From Dolichospermum sp. LEGE 00240 (lineage in GTDB: Bacteria > Cyanobacteriota > Cyanobacteriia > Cyanobacteriales > Nostocaceae): a stretch of 40,722 nucleotides of DNA. Numbering within the stretch: the first letter of the stretch is position 1; every line of letters starts with the position of its first letter. The position numbers and the translations under genes are program-made. The stretch covers positions 1 to 40,722 of the forward strand of contig NZ_JADEVZ010000044.1 in NCBI RefSeq assembly GCF_015207875.1, given 5' to 3'. The notes under the pieces are model-generated. The model did no database searches. It was not told the DNA's origin and was given only the letters and a program-made list of their open reading frames with translations. This document shows, in pieces, positions 7,876 to 18,934 of this stretch.

Positions 7876-8394
7876 TTATTCCAGGGTTGCTTGCATATCC
7901 ATCCAAAACCTCTCAGCAAATGTCACGGTCGGGTGAACAGGTGCTTTAGGTAATTTCCGTAAAAGCATCCCAGCTTCAGCCGGGATTTTATCACCTTTGC
8001 GAGAATTACATTTTTCGCAAGCTATGACTACGTTATCCCAAGTATGTCGGCCGCCTTTGGATCGGGGAATGACATGATCTAGGGTGAGATGTTTGTTAGT
8101 ACCGCAATATTGACAACTACTATGATCTCGTCGTAAAACCTCCCGACGATTGACTGGGGGGATTTTCCACATTCGTTCCGTTGCCGCAACTTTTAAGCGA
8201 ATGTGTTTGGGTACAGAGAGGACGAATCTGGATGAGTGAATTAACCAACCGCCTTCTGTAGAAAATTCCAATGGTTCAGCTTTATTGCTGACCAGCAACA
8301 CTATCGCCCGCTTGACATTTACCCGACACAGTGGCAAGTAATTCTGGGAAAACACGACCACAGATTGCTCTAATACTTGGATTGCGCTTGTCAC
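7876..8394 (-). CDS. HNH endonuclease family protein
   Basis: I start at GTG 8394 because AAGGAG lies 8 bp upstream and the protein then begins TSAIQVLEQSVVVFSQNYLP, as in other cyanobacterial members. The longer frame would run through a small-RNA hairpin. The 172-residue protein has an N-terminal domain of about 90 residues and a C-terminal HNH nuclease: CQYCGT, then LDHVIPRSKGG, then WDNVVIACEKCNSRKGDK. The two C-x2-C pairs bind zinc, and the DH pair and N are catalytic. The family is widely conserved in cyanobacteria as a stand-alone gene, so a housekeeping DNA role is possible; the substrate is unknown. Confidence 0.85.
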   Translation of the reverse strand: MTSAIQVLEQSVVVFSQNYLPLCRVNVKRAIVLLVSNKAEPLEFSTEGGWLIHSSRFVLSVPKHIRLKVAATERMWKIPPVNRREVLRRDHSSCQYCGTNKHLTLDHVIPRSKGGRHTWDNVVIACEKCNSRKGDKIPAEAGMLLRKLPKAPVHPTVTFAERFWMDMQATLE

Positions 8395-8411
8395 AGCCTG
8401 ACTCCTTATAA

Positions 8412-8519
8412 AAAAACCCCCACTTTTTGTCGGAAACATTGCGGGGGTTAACAATTGACCTGATGGTTTTTCGTCTTATTTTGGTACAGCATTTTTCTGC
8501 TTGTACCTTTTATTTTTTG
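8412..8519 (+). ncRNA. yfr2: Probable Yfr2/Cyano-1 type small RNA
   Basis: On the plus strand a hairpin ACCCCCAC...GCGGGGGTT has a large loop carrying CGGAAACA. That motif, as I recall, is the near-invariant loop of the cyanobacterial Yfr2 family (Rfam Cyano-1). About 45 nt downstream a second hairpin, GGTACAGCA/TGCTTGTACC (8483-8507), is followed by TTTTATTTTTT, a good Rho-independent terminator for which no protein gene exists on this strand. TTGCGC (8382) and TTATAA (8406) could serve as promoter, giving an RNA of about 100 nt, the usual size. It overlaps the leader of the HNH gene in antisense. Confidence 0.62.
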
Positions 8520-8554
8520 CCCTTGATATTGGCTATCCTCGCCCATAAATAAAT

Positions 8555-8620
8555 TCTCCACGTCCCCAGCAGCAAATTCCCAACTGCCGAGGCATTGGGT
8601 TGCTTGTGAAGACGTGGAGA
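8555..8620. other. Long stem-loop, unassigned
   Basis: TCTCCACGTC (8555-8564) and GACGTGGAGA (8611-8620) form a perfect 10-bp stem. Inside it AGCAA/TTGCT, CCCAA/TTGGG and TGC/GCA pair in register around a CGAG loop. Weaker pairing (CCATAAAT with GGATAAATGG) extends it outward. It may be an RNA structure in the leader of the HNH gene, a separate RNA, or a palindromic repeat. Confidence 0.5.
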
Positions 8621-8722
8621 TGGGATAAATGGATTTCACAGAAAATTTCACTTATTGAACATTCCTTTAAACATACTACACTTGTATTACTATCCTGTCT
8701 ATACCTATAAGGAGAAAAAATC

Positions 8723-9058
8723 ATGCAGATCATTACACGCACCCCAACAACTGATATGGAAGTTACCAGTATCCGTCTAGAACGGGAACTAAAGGAGAAA
8801 CTCAAAGATATAGCTGGCAATCAGGGATATCAGTCTTTAATTCGAGATATCCTTTGGAATTATATCCAGCAAAAATCAGGTGAATGGAAACCCCGTTTTT
8901 CTAAATCTGATATTCGCGCTAGTATTGCTGCTGTAGCACAACAAGATGACCGCTGTGTACTTACAGGTAAATTAATTGAATCGCAACAGTCAATGTTATT
9001 AGGACTGACTAGGAATGGTGATATAGTTCCTCTGAGTCTGAAGAGTTTGGTTGATTAG
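8723..9058 (+). CDS. Ribbon-helix-helix domain protein, conserved hypothetical
   Basis: The 111-residue protein has an RHH-like segment at about residues 13-48: VTSIRLERELKEKLKDIAG then NQGYQSLIRDILWNYI, a beta strand followed by two helices as in MetJ/Arc-type regulators. The C-terminal half (DDRCVLTGKLIESQQSMLLG) is unfamiliar and could be a ligand or partner domain. An ideal AAGGAG is 7 bp before the ATG. It has no toxin-like neighbour, so it is more likely a regulator than an antitoxin. The target is unknown. Confidence 0.7.
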   Translation: MQIITRTPTTDMEVTSIRLERELKEKLKDIAGNQGYQSLIRDILWNYIQQKSGEWKPRFSKSDIRASIAAVAQQDDRCVLTGKLIESQQSMLLGLTRNGDIVPLSLKSLVD

Positions 9059-9300
9059 TCGGCAGTTTTAGTTAATTTTGCCCAGCCGCTACCTTAGTAA
9101 CTGGGTAAAATACTAATTTTTAGATTTATTTAAGACAATTGTACGGATCAGGTCAGGTTTCCCGTGTTAATTCGGATGTAAAAGTTGATATTTCTAGGTT
9201 AATTATAGAGTAATTACGGTTTATATCTAGTTAGAGGCAGGATAAGCTAAATGCCAGACTCGCACAAGATCAAATTTTCAAATATTATTTTCACTATCAC

Positions 9301-9423
9301 TAAGTAGGTTAGCGTTGAAAATCGTCGTTATGGCAAGGCAAAAGGCAAGAGGCAAGAGTGAAGATGGGTTGGGCGATTTGGCTTTTCTTTACACAGATTG
9401 GTTTGATTGTGTTCACCTACTTA
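9301..9423. mobile_element. MITE-like element, TIR TAAGTAGGT
   Basis: TAAGTAGGT (9301-9309) and ACCTACTTA (9415-9423) bound 123 bp related to 1218-1326. The centre holds AAGGCAAAAGGCAAGAGGCAAG repeats. It lies just upstream of the truncated histidine kinase reading frame. The rest of 9059-9546 holds no gene I can support. Confidence 0.75.
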
Positions 9424-9546
9424 TTAGTTAGTTTGTGAGATCCATTATTTAGAAAACCTCCTCAGCAGCAAATACCCAAGGTTAAGGCAAATTTAGTAGG
9501 AGCATGGACAAAAAAACTTCTGTTTACATATCCAGGAAAGCCAATC

Positions 9547-10692
<1,146 letters not shown>

Positions 10693-10770
10693 ACCTAAAT
10701 CTTTACCTAGTACAACACGGCGTAAATAAATCAACCATTATCAATCGCCAAAAAGCTTGCTCAGTATTAG

Positions 10771-10798
10771 TTTTGACTTTTGACTTTTGACTTTTGAC
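10771..10798. repeat. Tandem heptamer repeat TTTTGAC x4
   Basis: Four perfect TTTTGAC units lie between convergent genes. Short tandem heptamers of this kind are typical of heterocystous cyanobacteria. Confidence 0.85.
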
Positions 10799-10821
10799 TT
10801 CCGCCTTGCGGTACTAGCTAC

Positions 10822-12483
10822 TTACTTTTTGCCTATTTTCTCGATAATTGTTAATTTTATGAGGGATTTTACCAACAAAAATAGACAAAAAGCACATAGA
10901 CAAAAAATGGCGATCGCCCAACTATGATACTTGGCGATAATTAAGATTAATCCCGTCAAGAGACTAAATCCTGTTAAACAAGCATAAATTAAGGTTTTGA
11001 TGGCCAGATAAATTCGTCCTAATAGGCGATCGCTTTCAACATTTTTAACTCTTAGTTGTAACTCTCCCCTTTCAACTCTTTCCTCTAATTTTTTGACTAA
11101 AACTGCGGTTTTATTCGGTTTTGTCAGTTGATATTGAATAAAATCCCTAGCTTGATGGCTTAATTGAGCGATAGTGTTTCCTTTACTTTTTGTGACTGCT
11201 AGACTTTTGATAAATGTTTGGGATAATACTGTAGGATTATATTCAGGCTCTAAAGTTCTCGCAATACCGTCCAATGTAGTTATGGCTTTTAAAATAAATG
11301 TCATTTGAGCAGGTAAGCGAAATGGTTGCTGTTCAAACATTTCATAAAGCTCAATTTTTACCTGACTCAATGCTTTAACATCTAAAGGTTTATCGGTGAA
11401 TTTATCTAATAAAAATGTGACTAATCTTTTGACTGGAGTCATATCTGGGATCGGTTCAAGTAATCCCATCCTCATTAAAGTATTTACTACTTCACTACTA
11501 TCCTTTTTTAAAATAGCAAAAAAAGTTTTAATCATCTCCTCCTTATTCAAAGTTCCGACTTCTGCCATCATGCCAAAATCATAGAAGATAATACTCCCAT
11601 CTGAATTGACAGCCATATTGCCTGGATGGGGATCAACTTGAAAAAAACCATCTTGTAATAGTTGCTTTAGATAACAACAAATCCCCGTTTCATTTACCTG
11701 GTGAATATTGATTCCACAAGCTTCTAAAGCCGCCTTATCATTGATTTTAATTCCTGGTTTATATTCTAAAGTTAATATTTTGGTCGTTGTATACTGCCAA
11801 TAGACTTTAGGAACAATAATTCGCGGATATCCACGAAAATTTTCTCTAAATTTATCAGAATTTTTCCCCTCTTGAATATAATCAATTTCTTGAAACAGCA
11901 AATCAAAGAACTCATTGTAAATTGATTGTAAATTATACTTTCTTACTCCAGCAAAATATTTATTGCCAAACTTAATTAACTGTAATAATATTTTAAAATC
12001 TAAATTAAATAAAGCATCTAAACCGGGACGTTGGACTTTAACAACCACCTCTTCATTAGAGTATAATGTCGCCTTATGAACTTGACCTAAACTAGCAGCA
12101 GCCAAGGGATTAAAATCAAATTCTTTATAGATAAATTGGACAGGTTTACCTAATTCTAATTCAATCATCTTAATTGCTTCTTGACTACTAAAAGCCGGAA
12201 CCTGATCCTGTAAAGTTCCCAAAGCTTCTATATATTCTAAGGGCAATAAATCGGCACGAGTGGACAAAGTTTGACCAATTTTAATAAAAGTAGGACCTAA
12301 ATCAATTAAAGTATTCACCAACCAAGTAGCGCGGTTTTTCTTATGTTCTAAAGAATCTTGAGGAAAAATACTATCCCACCACAGAAATAACATAAATTTA
12401 GCCGCAGCCCTGAAAATGTCTGTTTTTCGGGCTAAGGTAGAATACTTAGTTTTTTGCCAACGAAACTTTTTAGACCTTGCCAT
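10822..12483 (-). CDS. ABC1/UbiB/AarF family atypical kinase
   Basis: I start at the second of two adjacent ATGs (12483); the longer frame (to 12570) adds an unlikely N-terminus. The remaining 553 residues show the ABC1K set: FIKIGQTLSTRADLLPLEY with LQDQVP (KxGQ motif), the alanine-rich loop AAASLGQVHKA, VVVKVQRPG with the catalytic lysine, VDPHPGNM and FYDFG. Two hydrophobic helices near the C-terminus (GFSLLTGLILIIA and WAIAIFCLCAFCLFLLV) indicate a membrane anchor. ABC1 proteins support prenylquinone metabolism and, in cyanobacteria and plastids, photosynthetic stress responses. Several paralogues usually exist, so the substrate cannot be named. Confidence 0.92.
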   Translation of the reverse strand: MARSKKFRWQKTKYSTLARKTDIFRAAAKFMLFLWWDSIFPQDSLEHKKNRATWLVNTLIDLGPTFIKIGQTLSTRADLLPLEYIEALGTLQDQVPAFSSQEAIKMIELELGKPVQFIYKEFDFNPLAAASLGQVHKATLYSNEEVVVKVQRPGLDALFNLDFKILLQLIKFGNKYFAGVRKYNLQSIYNEFFDLLFQEIDYIQEGKNSDKFRENFRGYPRIIVPKVYWQYTTTKILTLEYKPGIKINDKAALEACGINIHQVNETGICCYLKQLLQDGFFQVDPHPGNMAVNSDGSIIFYDFGMMAEVGTLNKEEMIKTFFAILKKDSSEVVNTLMRMGLLEPIPDMTPVKRLVTFLLDKFTDKPLDVKALSQVKIELYEMFEQQPFRLPAQMTFILKAITTLDGIARTLEPEYNPTVLSQTFIKSLAVTKSKGNTIAQLSHQARDFIQYQLTKPNKTAVLVKKLEERVERGELQLRVKNVESDRLLGRIYLAIKTLIYACLTGFSLLTGLILIIAKYHSWAIAIFCLCAFCLFLLVKSLIKLTIIEKIGKK

Positions 12484-12585
12484 CATAAATATAAACAAAA
12501 ATTGATGTCTGCATGATTGATTTCCTATAATAACTTTTTTTAAACCGTAGGGACTTCCATTCCATATCACTTAATTTATTCTTAT

Positions 12586-12708
12586 AAGAGTAGGGTGTGT
12601 CAGATAGAGGAAATTTGTTTTTTGTCAAATTATCGGGTCTGACGCACCCCCCAACAGATAAAATCCACATTACATATTTGGTAAACTTGGTCAATGCGTA
12701 AGCCTATA
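12586..12708. repeat. Degenerate MITE related to 3451-3574
   Basis: It contains GTAGGGTGTGTCAGA and CTGACGCACC arms and ends in GCGTAAGCCTATA, matching blocks of the element at 3451-3574; the left end is eroded. Together with 12709-12978 it forms a gene-free stretch that also holds one HIP1 site. Confidence 0.5.
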
Positions 12709-12978
12709 GTTTAACTATAGTTATTGAATTGTGACATTAGTAGCGATCGCCAAACAAATTTGAATATAATCCTTAATTTTCCCAGACAGCCCGCATGGCA
12801 AAGCCATATTCAGTATAAAATTTTCCTAGTTTAATGTTTAAACTCCTTACCTTTGCGTGAGGATAAATTTATTAAGATTGGAAATATTTATTCCTGCGTT
12901 TGTATCACTATAAAAGAACTACAGAAATGTTAAAAGGGACAGAAAAAGAATTTTACTCTTTTTCTATCCCTTTGATAG

Positions 12979-13051
12979 TACCCCCAAGGGAATTCGAATC
13001 CCTGTTACCTCCGTGAAAGGGAGGTGTCCTAGGCCTCTAGACGATGGGGGC
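12979..13051 (-). tRNA. trnE: tRNA-Glu (anticodon TTC)
   Basis: The minus strand folds as a 73-nt cloverleaf: acceptor GCCCCCA with TGGGGGT and discriminator A, D arm GTCTAGAGGCCTAGGAC, anticodon arm CCTCC-CTTTCAC-GGAGG, and T arm GGGAT-TCGAATT-CCC. The G1-U72 pair and A-type T stem are as in plastid and cyanobacterial tRNA-Glu, which also feeds glutamyl-tRNA reductase for chlorophyll and haem synthesis. CCA is not encoded. Confidence 0.96.
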
Positions 13052-13270
13052 TTGTTTCTTTTCACTTTCAACAATATAGCGGGTTTTTTTGAGAATGTCA
13101 AGAGGTTTTGGAAAGATTTTTTTTAGCCGTAGGATCAAGGGGTAGGACGAATATCTAGCTGTTGCCCCTTGCCTTTTGCCAAAAAAAATAATCAGACTAC
13201 AATTTTTGTAAACTTAATGTTTATGATTCTTTAGAGAGGATTTTGAAATCAATGGCTCAAAATCTACAAC

Positions 13271-15157
13271 ATGGAAGCACCTTTTGAAATCACCCTCCAG
13301 ATGGTGATCACTGTTTTTGCAGGCATTAGCGCCCAGGTAATGGCTGCATATTTCAAATTACCTAGTATCGTGTTACTACTCCTATTAGGCATCCTGTTAG
13401 GGAAAGACGGGCTGGGAATATTACAACCCCATTTACTAGGAACAGGATTAGAAGTGATTGTTTCCCTAGCAACAGCAATCATTTTGTTTGAAGGAGGACT
13501 CAAATTAGATCGACAGGAGTTGGGCAAAGTTTCCCTCAGTCTCCAGTTACTCGTCACCTTGGGAACTCTAATCACCCTACTAGGGGGAAGTCTGGCCGCG
13601 CACTGGCTAGGGGAGTTTCCCTGGAATATAGCAGTGCTTTATGCGTCCATTGTTGTTGTCACCGGACCGACCGTAATTGGTCCATTAATTCAACAAATTA
13701 ACGTAGATAGACAAGTCGCAACGCTATTAGAAGGTGAAGGAGTTTTAATAGATCCCGTGGGAGCTATCCTGGCTTACGTTGTCCTGGATACGATTTTAAA
13801 CGGCGATAGGGACCCAATTAATGCCATTATTGGTCTAATTTTACGTTTCGCTGTGGGTGCGGGCATTGGTGGCGTTGGTGGATACTTGATGAGTTGGATG
13901 TTCAAACGCGCCAATTTCATCTCTTTTGAACTGAAAAATTTGGTTGTACTGGCGGTTTTATGGGTGTTGTTTGCCCTAGCGCAAATGATTCGCTCTGAAT
14001 CAGGAATTATGACCACAGTAGTAGCAGGTGCGGTGTTTGCTAACTCTTCAGTTCCCGAAGAGCGGTTATTGCGAAGCTTTAAAAATCAACTGACAATTCT
14101 CAGCGTTTCTGTATTATTCATCCTCCTAGCGGCTGATTTATCCATTGCCAGTGTCTTCGCTTTAGGTTGGGGGAGTTTATTCACGGTTTTGGTGTTAATG
14201 TTTGTGGTTCGCCCCATTAACATTATTTTGTGTACTTGGAATAGTGATCTCAATTGGCGACAGAAACTATTTTTAAGTTGGGTTGCACCCAGAGGTATAG
14301 TTTCCGCATCTGTAGCGTCTTTATTTGCGATTTTACTGACCCAGCGGGGCGTGAATGGTGGTGATTCGATTAAAGCTTTGGTGTTTTTGACAATTATTAT
14401 GACGGTTTTTTGTCAAGGTTTAACCGCTGGCTGGTTGGTTAAATGTTTGCGAATTACTTCTAAAGATGCAACTGGGGCGGTAATTGTCGGCTGTAACCCC
14501 CTGGGTTTATTAATTGCCCGCTTTTTTCAAGAACGGGGAGAAAGTGTGGTGATGATTGATACTGACCCGGAACGGTTGGCTCGGGCTGAAGCCCAAAATT
14601 TGCGGGTGATTGCTAGTAGTGCTTTAGATGGGGAAATACTGGAAGAAGCTGGTATTGGTTCAATGGGGACTTTTTTAGCCATTACCAGTAATGGTGAGGT
14701 GAATTTTGTCTTAGCTCAACGGGCTGCTGAGGAATTTAATCCTCCCCGGGTTTTAGCTATATTTCCCCATCATCCCCAAGGTTCTCCTTTGGTTAATAGT
14801 AAGGTTGATCAAGCTTTTGTCTCTGATTTACCGGTAAAAACTTGGAATGAATATTTGATGAATGGACAGGTGAAATTAGGAACAACGACACTAAATGCGG
14901 CGGAATTTGACTCTCAACAAGAACATATCCAAGAAAAAGTTCGAGAGGGGATTTTAGTACCACTATTGTTAGAACGAGAAGAACGGTTACAGGTGATGTC
15001 TGCAAGCCAACAGTGGGAAATAGGCGATCGCATTATCTATCTATTATATGATGCCCGTCCTAATTTGTTAAAACTTCTCTCTGGCGCTAGTCAATCTACA
15101 CCGTTAACTATGGAAACTTTGGCAGAGGTTGAGGAAGTAAAAGTTAAACAAGCTTAG
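13271..15157 (+). CDS. Cation/proton antiporter with C-terminal TrkA domains
   Basis: The product has 628 residues. Residues 1-390 hold about 12 membrane helices of the CPA (Na+/H+ exchanger) fold, including GPTVIGPL and EGEGVLIDPVGAI, where D corresponds to the ion-binding aspartate region. About 400-520 is a TrkA-N Rossmann domain (AVIVGCNPLGLLIARFFQ, then VVMIDTDPERL), and about 540-615 is TrkA-C-like, so transport is probably gated by nucleotide. It likely acts in Na+ or K+/H+ homeostasis at the plasma or thylakoid membrane. An out-of-frame ATG at 13252 with AGAGAGGA ahead of it encodes 11 codons overlapping this start. The better ribosome site belongs to that small frame. Confidence 0.92.
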   Translation: MEAPFEITLQMVITVFAGISAQVMAAYFKLPSIVLLLLLGILLGKDGLGILQPHLLGTGLEVIVSLATAIILFEGGLKLDRQELGKVSLSLQLLVTLGTLITLLGGSLAAHWLGEFPWNIAVLYASIVVVTGPTVIGPLIQQINVDRQVATLLEGEGVLIDPVGAILAYVVLDTILNGDRDPINAIIGLILRFAVGAGIGGVGGYLMSWMFKRANFISFELKNLVVLAVLWVLFALAQMIRSESGIMTTVVAGAVFANSSVPEERLLRSFKNQLTILSVSVLFILLAADLSIASVFALGWGSLFTVLVLMFVVRPINIILCTWNSDLNWRQKLFLSWVAPRGIVSASVASLFAILLTQRGVNGGDSIKALVFLTIIMTVFCQGLTAGWLVKCLRITSKDATGAVIVGCNPLGLLIARFFQERGESVVMIDTDPERLARAEAQNLRVIASSALDGEILEEAGIGSMGTFLAITSNGEVNFVLAQRAAEEFNPPRVLAIFPHHPQGSPLVNSKVDQAFVSDLPVKTWNEYLMNGQVKLGTTTLNAAEFDSQQEHIQEKVREGILVPLLLEREERLQVMSASQQWEIGDRIIYLLYDARPNLLKLLSGASQSTPLTMETLAEVEEVKVKQA

Positions 15158-15300
15158 ATTTTTGGCAAATATGAATATGTCAGGCTTCGCCCCGCTTCGC
15201 TAACACGCAAAGGCGCAAAGAATCAAGGTTAAATTTTCAATTTATACTCAAAACGGCTAGAAGCTGGACTTTTTTATCATACAAAGAACAAGGTTCAAAG

Positions 15301-15323
15301 CCTCTCCCCGTTGCGGGGAGAGG
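15301..15323. terminator. Hairpin between convergent genes
   Basis: CCTCTCCCC, a 3-nt loop and GGGGAGAGG form a very stable hairpin between the antiporter and the convergent reductase gene. It is also a common repeat in cyanobacteria, so it may be a mobile palindrome used as a terminator. No long T run follows on either strand. Confidence 0.5.
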
Positions 15324-15352
15324 TTTGGAGAGGGGTTTCATATTTGGTTAAA

Positions 15353-16501
15353 CTATGAACCGTTTGCAGTACACCCCCATAATCTTCTTCCTGCTTTCCC
15401 TTGTAATCTTTCATGGGTATCTTTTAGCAAAGTAGGAATATCTAAATTTTCTGGACATTTGGGTAAACAATCACCACATTCTGTACAACGGTTGGCTTTC
15501 ATTCCGGGAAACCAATGTCCGGCATTTTCAAACATTCCATAACGATATTTACCATAATCTATCATATCATAAGCTACCGCTAAATTTCGTAATCTTAAAA
15601 CTTCGGGAATGTGAATATTTTCCGGGCAAGGTAAACAAGCATAACATTGACTACATTTATCAGTTAATAAAACATGATTTTGCTGATTTTCTAATTTTTC
15701 AAAAATATCAATTTCGGCTTTTGTTAATTCATTTTCATGATCAAAAAGTTCTGGAGATATTACTAACTCTTCTGGTTTTGCTGGTCCTATACTCAAAGTA
15801 TGAATGCGGTTATCACTCAGCAAAAACCGATAATTTAAATCTAATGGTGTCAAGGGGTGACAGAGTGCTTTTAAAGTTTGGGGTGGAGTATATAATTTTC
15901 CGCCTTTATCCGCAGGAGAAATAATAAAAACGCCCATATCTTTCTCTTTCGCTAACTGAATAGCAGGGGCATTATGTTGAAAAAAATAGTAATAATGGAG
16001 ATTAACAAATTCAAAAAGATTTGTATTTATAGCTGCTAAAATTACATCTAGTGAACCGTGAGTAGAAAACCCAATATGTCGCACTCTCCCATCATTAATA
16101 GCTTCCTCAACAGCTTGCATACAGCCATTTTTAGCTTGTACCCATTCTAAATGTTGCCAAGTATTTAATCCATGAATTCCTAAAAAATCCAGATAATCTA
16201 AATTCAAGCGATTTAAAGATTCATCAATATCCCGACCCATAGAATCAGCATCAGGTGTCGGGGGAATTTTGGTAGTAATGTGAATTTGACTGCGAGGTAC
16301 TGATAAACCAGCTTTTATTGCTTTACCTAAATATGCTTCACTCTCACCGTAACCTCTAGCAGTTTCTAAATGATTAATTCCTAAAGATAAAGCTTTTTCT
16401 AGAAGTTTTTGGACATTCTCGCTATCAGTTAAACAGCGCATTGTTCCCAAAGAAAAAACAGAAAGATATAAATTAGTTTTACCAAAACGACGATATTGCA
16501 T
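15353..16501 (-). CDS. Aldo/keto reductase with C-terminal 4Fe-4S domain
   Basis: The first 280 of 382 residues form an AKR TIM barrel: the N-terminal MQYRRFGKTNLYLSVFSLG, GINHLETARGYG, ITTKIPP and LGIHGLN cover the usual D/Y/K/H tetrad positions, with E in place of the usual D in the D-T-A motif. The C-terminal 100 residues hold two cysteine clusters, C-x2-C-x2-C-x2-CP (CSQCYACLPCP) and C-x2-C-x2-C-x3-CP (CTECGDCLPKCP), predicting iron-sulphur centres. Such fused oxidoreductases are common in cyanobacteria; the substrate is unknown. The first cluster is one residue shorter than the canonical 4Fe-4S spacing. Confidence 0.9.
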   Translation of the reverse strand: MQYRRFGKTNLYLSVFSLGTMRCLTDSENVQKLLEKALSLGINHLETARGYGESEAYLGKAIKAGLSVPRSQIHITTKIPPTPDADSMGRDIDESLNRLNLDYLDFLGIHGLNTWQHLEWVQAKNGCMQAVEEAINDGRVRHIGFSTHGSLDVILAAINTNLFEFVNLHYYYFFQHNAPAIQLAKEKDMGVFIISPADKGGKLYTPPQTLKALCHPLTPLDLNYRFLLSDNRIHTLSIGPAKPEELVISPELFDHENELTKAEIDIFEKLENQQNHVLLTDKCSQCYACLPCPENIHIPEVLRLRNLAVAYDMIDYGKYRYGMFENAGHWFPGMKANRCTECGDCLPKCPENLDIPTLLKDTHERLQGKAGRRLWGCTANGS

Positions 16502-16746
16502 ATACTACAGTAAATTGTCATCAAACCTGGAATAAGAACCCCACCCCCAACCCCCTCCAGTATCAAAAGCTTATCCTTTTCTTCCCCCCGCAGCGGGGGG
16601 ATTTAGGGGGGTGCGATGAGGGGGCTAGGATGTACCTTATATGATTGGAAATCGCTGTAACTAACAAAGCAACAATAATTTGTGTTTATAATCCGTAAAA
16701 ATAGCACAGAAATCAACTTTCTGTGCATGACTGGAAAACGCTATAA

Positions 16747-17450
<704 letters not shown>

Positions 17451-18734
17451 TTAAGCTGTCAGTTTAGCTAATGCCTTTTCTACAGCTTTTAATGCTTGTT
17501 TGATTTCTGCATCTGTGACAATGAGAGGGGGAACAAACCGCACGACTTTAGGACCTGCGGGAACAAGTAATAAACCTGCGTCCATAGCAGCTTTGACGAC
17601 TTCAGGGGCTGTTAAAGGAATATCGGCTTTGATTTCCATGCCGTTGATTAAACCCCAACCGCGCACTTCTGAGATATGCTGAGGATATTGACGAGCGATC
17701 GCTCTTAATCCTTCTCGTAAATGTGCGCCCTGTTCTCTGACATTCTCTAAAATATTCTCTTTTTCCAAAGTCTCACACACACTCAGCGCCACACCACAGA
17801 CAAAGGGATTACCACCAAATGTACTTGCGTGTTCTCCTGGTTGGAAAATATCGCAGAATTTCTTACTCATCATCGCACCGATGGGAATACCACCGCCCAA
17901 ACCTTTTGCACTGGTGAAAATATCTGGTTCTACTCCCAAATGTTCATAACCCCATAATTTGCCACTGCGTCCCATTCCAACCTGTACTTCATCAAAAATC
18001 AACAAAATACCGGTTTCGTCGCAAATCTCCCGTAACCGCTTAAAGTAGGCAATATCCCCAGGACGAACGCCACCTTCCCCTTGCAATGGTTCAATTAAAA
18101 TTGCCCCTACCCGATAATTACCTTCATCTAATTCAGTAACAGCGGCTTCCACTGCTCTAATATCGTTGTAATTTATATAGTGGAAACCAGGAACTAAAGG
18201 ATCAAAATGCTTTTGATACTTTGGTTGTCCAGTGGCAGTCACGGTGGCTAAAGTCCGTCCGTGAAAACTGGCATGGGCAGTTAAAATGATCGGGTGGGCA
18301 ATTTCTAGGACGGTGTGGGCATATTTCCGCGCTAGTTTAATGGCTGCTTCGTTGGCTTCAGCACCAGAATTGCAGAAAAATACTCTATCCGCACAGGAAT
18401 GATTAACAATCCATTTCGCTAACTCACCCTGTTCAGGAATATAGTACAAATTAGAAACATGATGCAATTTCTGGATTTGTCTAGTTACAGCCTCTACCAT
18501 TGCTGGATGGGCGTGTCCTAGAGTACAAGTGGCAATACCCGCGACAAAATCCAGATATTCGTTGCCCTGACTATCCCAAACACGGCAACCAGCACCCCGT
18601 TCTAAAGCCAAAGGAAACCGTCCATAAGTAGACATGACAGCCCCATCAAAGCTATCAACATCAAAAGGTGTAGATGGCATAATACCTGACTCCGGGGGGT
18701 TCGTGGCTTGTTCAATTAGAGTTTGCACGCTCAC
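17451..18734 (-). CDS. argD: Acetylornithine aminotransferase
   Basis: I start at GTG 18734 (reading VSVQTLIEQATNPP): AGGAG lies 7-8 bp upstream and the resulting 427 residues match the usual cyanobacterial length. The longer frame to 18839 reads through GAGTCA repeats. The enzyme is a PLP-dependent class III aminotransferase converting N-acetylglutamate semialdehyde and glutamate to acetylornithine and 2-oxoglutarate in arginine synthesis. Landmarks: ERGAGCRVWDSQGNEYLDFV, FFCNSGAEANEAAIKLARKY, the PLP aspartate in LIFDEVQVGMGRSG, and the Schiff-base lysine in SAKGLGGGIPIGA. It may also serve related acyl-amino substrates. Confidence 0.93.
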   Translation of the reverse strand: MSVQTLIEQATNPPESGIMPSTPFDVDSFDGAVMSTYGRFPLALERGAGCRVWDSQGNEYLDFVAGIATCTLGHAHPAMVEAVTRQIQKLHHVSNLYYIPEQGELAKWIVNHSCADRVFFCNSGAEANEAAIKLARKYAHTVLEIAHPIILTAHASFHGRTLATVTATGQPKYQKHFDPLVPGFHYINYNDIRAVEAAVTELDEGNYRVGAILIEPLQGEGGVRPGDIAYFKRLREICDETGILLIFDEVQVGMGRSGKLWGYEHLGVEPDIFTSAKGLGGGIPIGAMMSKKFCDIFQPGEHASTFGGNPFVCGVALSVCETLEKENILENVREQGAHLREGLRAIARQYPQHISEVRGWGLINGMEIKADIPLTAPEVVKAAMDAGLLLVPAGPKVVRFVPPLIVTDAEIKQALKAVEKALAKLTA

Positions 18735-18934
18735 TACCGCTACTCCTGAAAAGCTTGTATCGTAATACTCTACTAGATTCTGGGAAATATGAACAAAATT
18801 TTTGATGATTTTAAGAGAAGTCACCGAGTCAGGAGTCACCGAGTCAGAAAGAAAGAAGAAAGCCTATTCCCTATTCCCTATTCCTTGACTTGAAAGATTC
18901 TATATTCTGAATCTTGATATTAGAAGTTTTTCAA

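Noticed and set aside
7876-8394. IscB/IsrB (OMEGA, HEARO) system, because an HNH gene adjoins structured RNA
   Set aside because: The protein is a small stand-alone HNH without RuvC or arginine-rich parts, and the RNA fits a Yfr2 layout on the opposite strand.
8448-8820. Two overlapping minus-strand open frames upstream of the HNH gene
   Set aside because: They run through the hairpins and the antisense of the RHH gene; composition is not protein-like.
12470-12694. Minus-strand open frame upstream of the ABC1 kinase
   Set aside because: Overlaps the degenerate MITE and the kinase 5' end; no recognisable protein.
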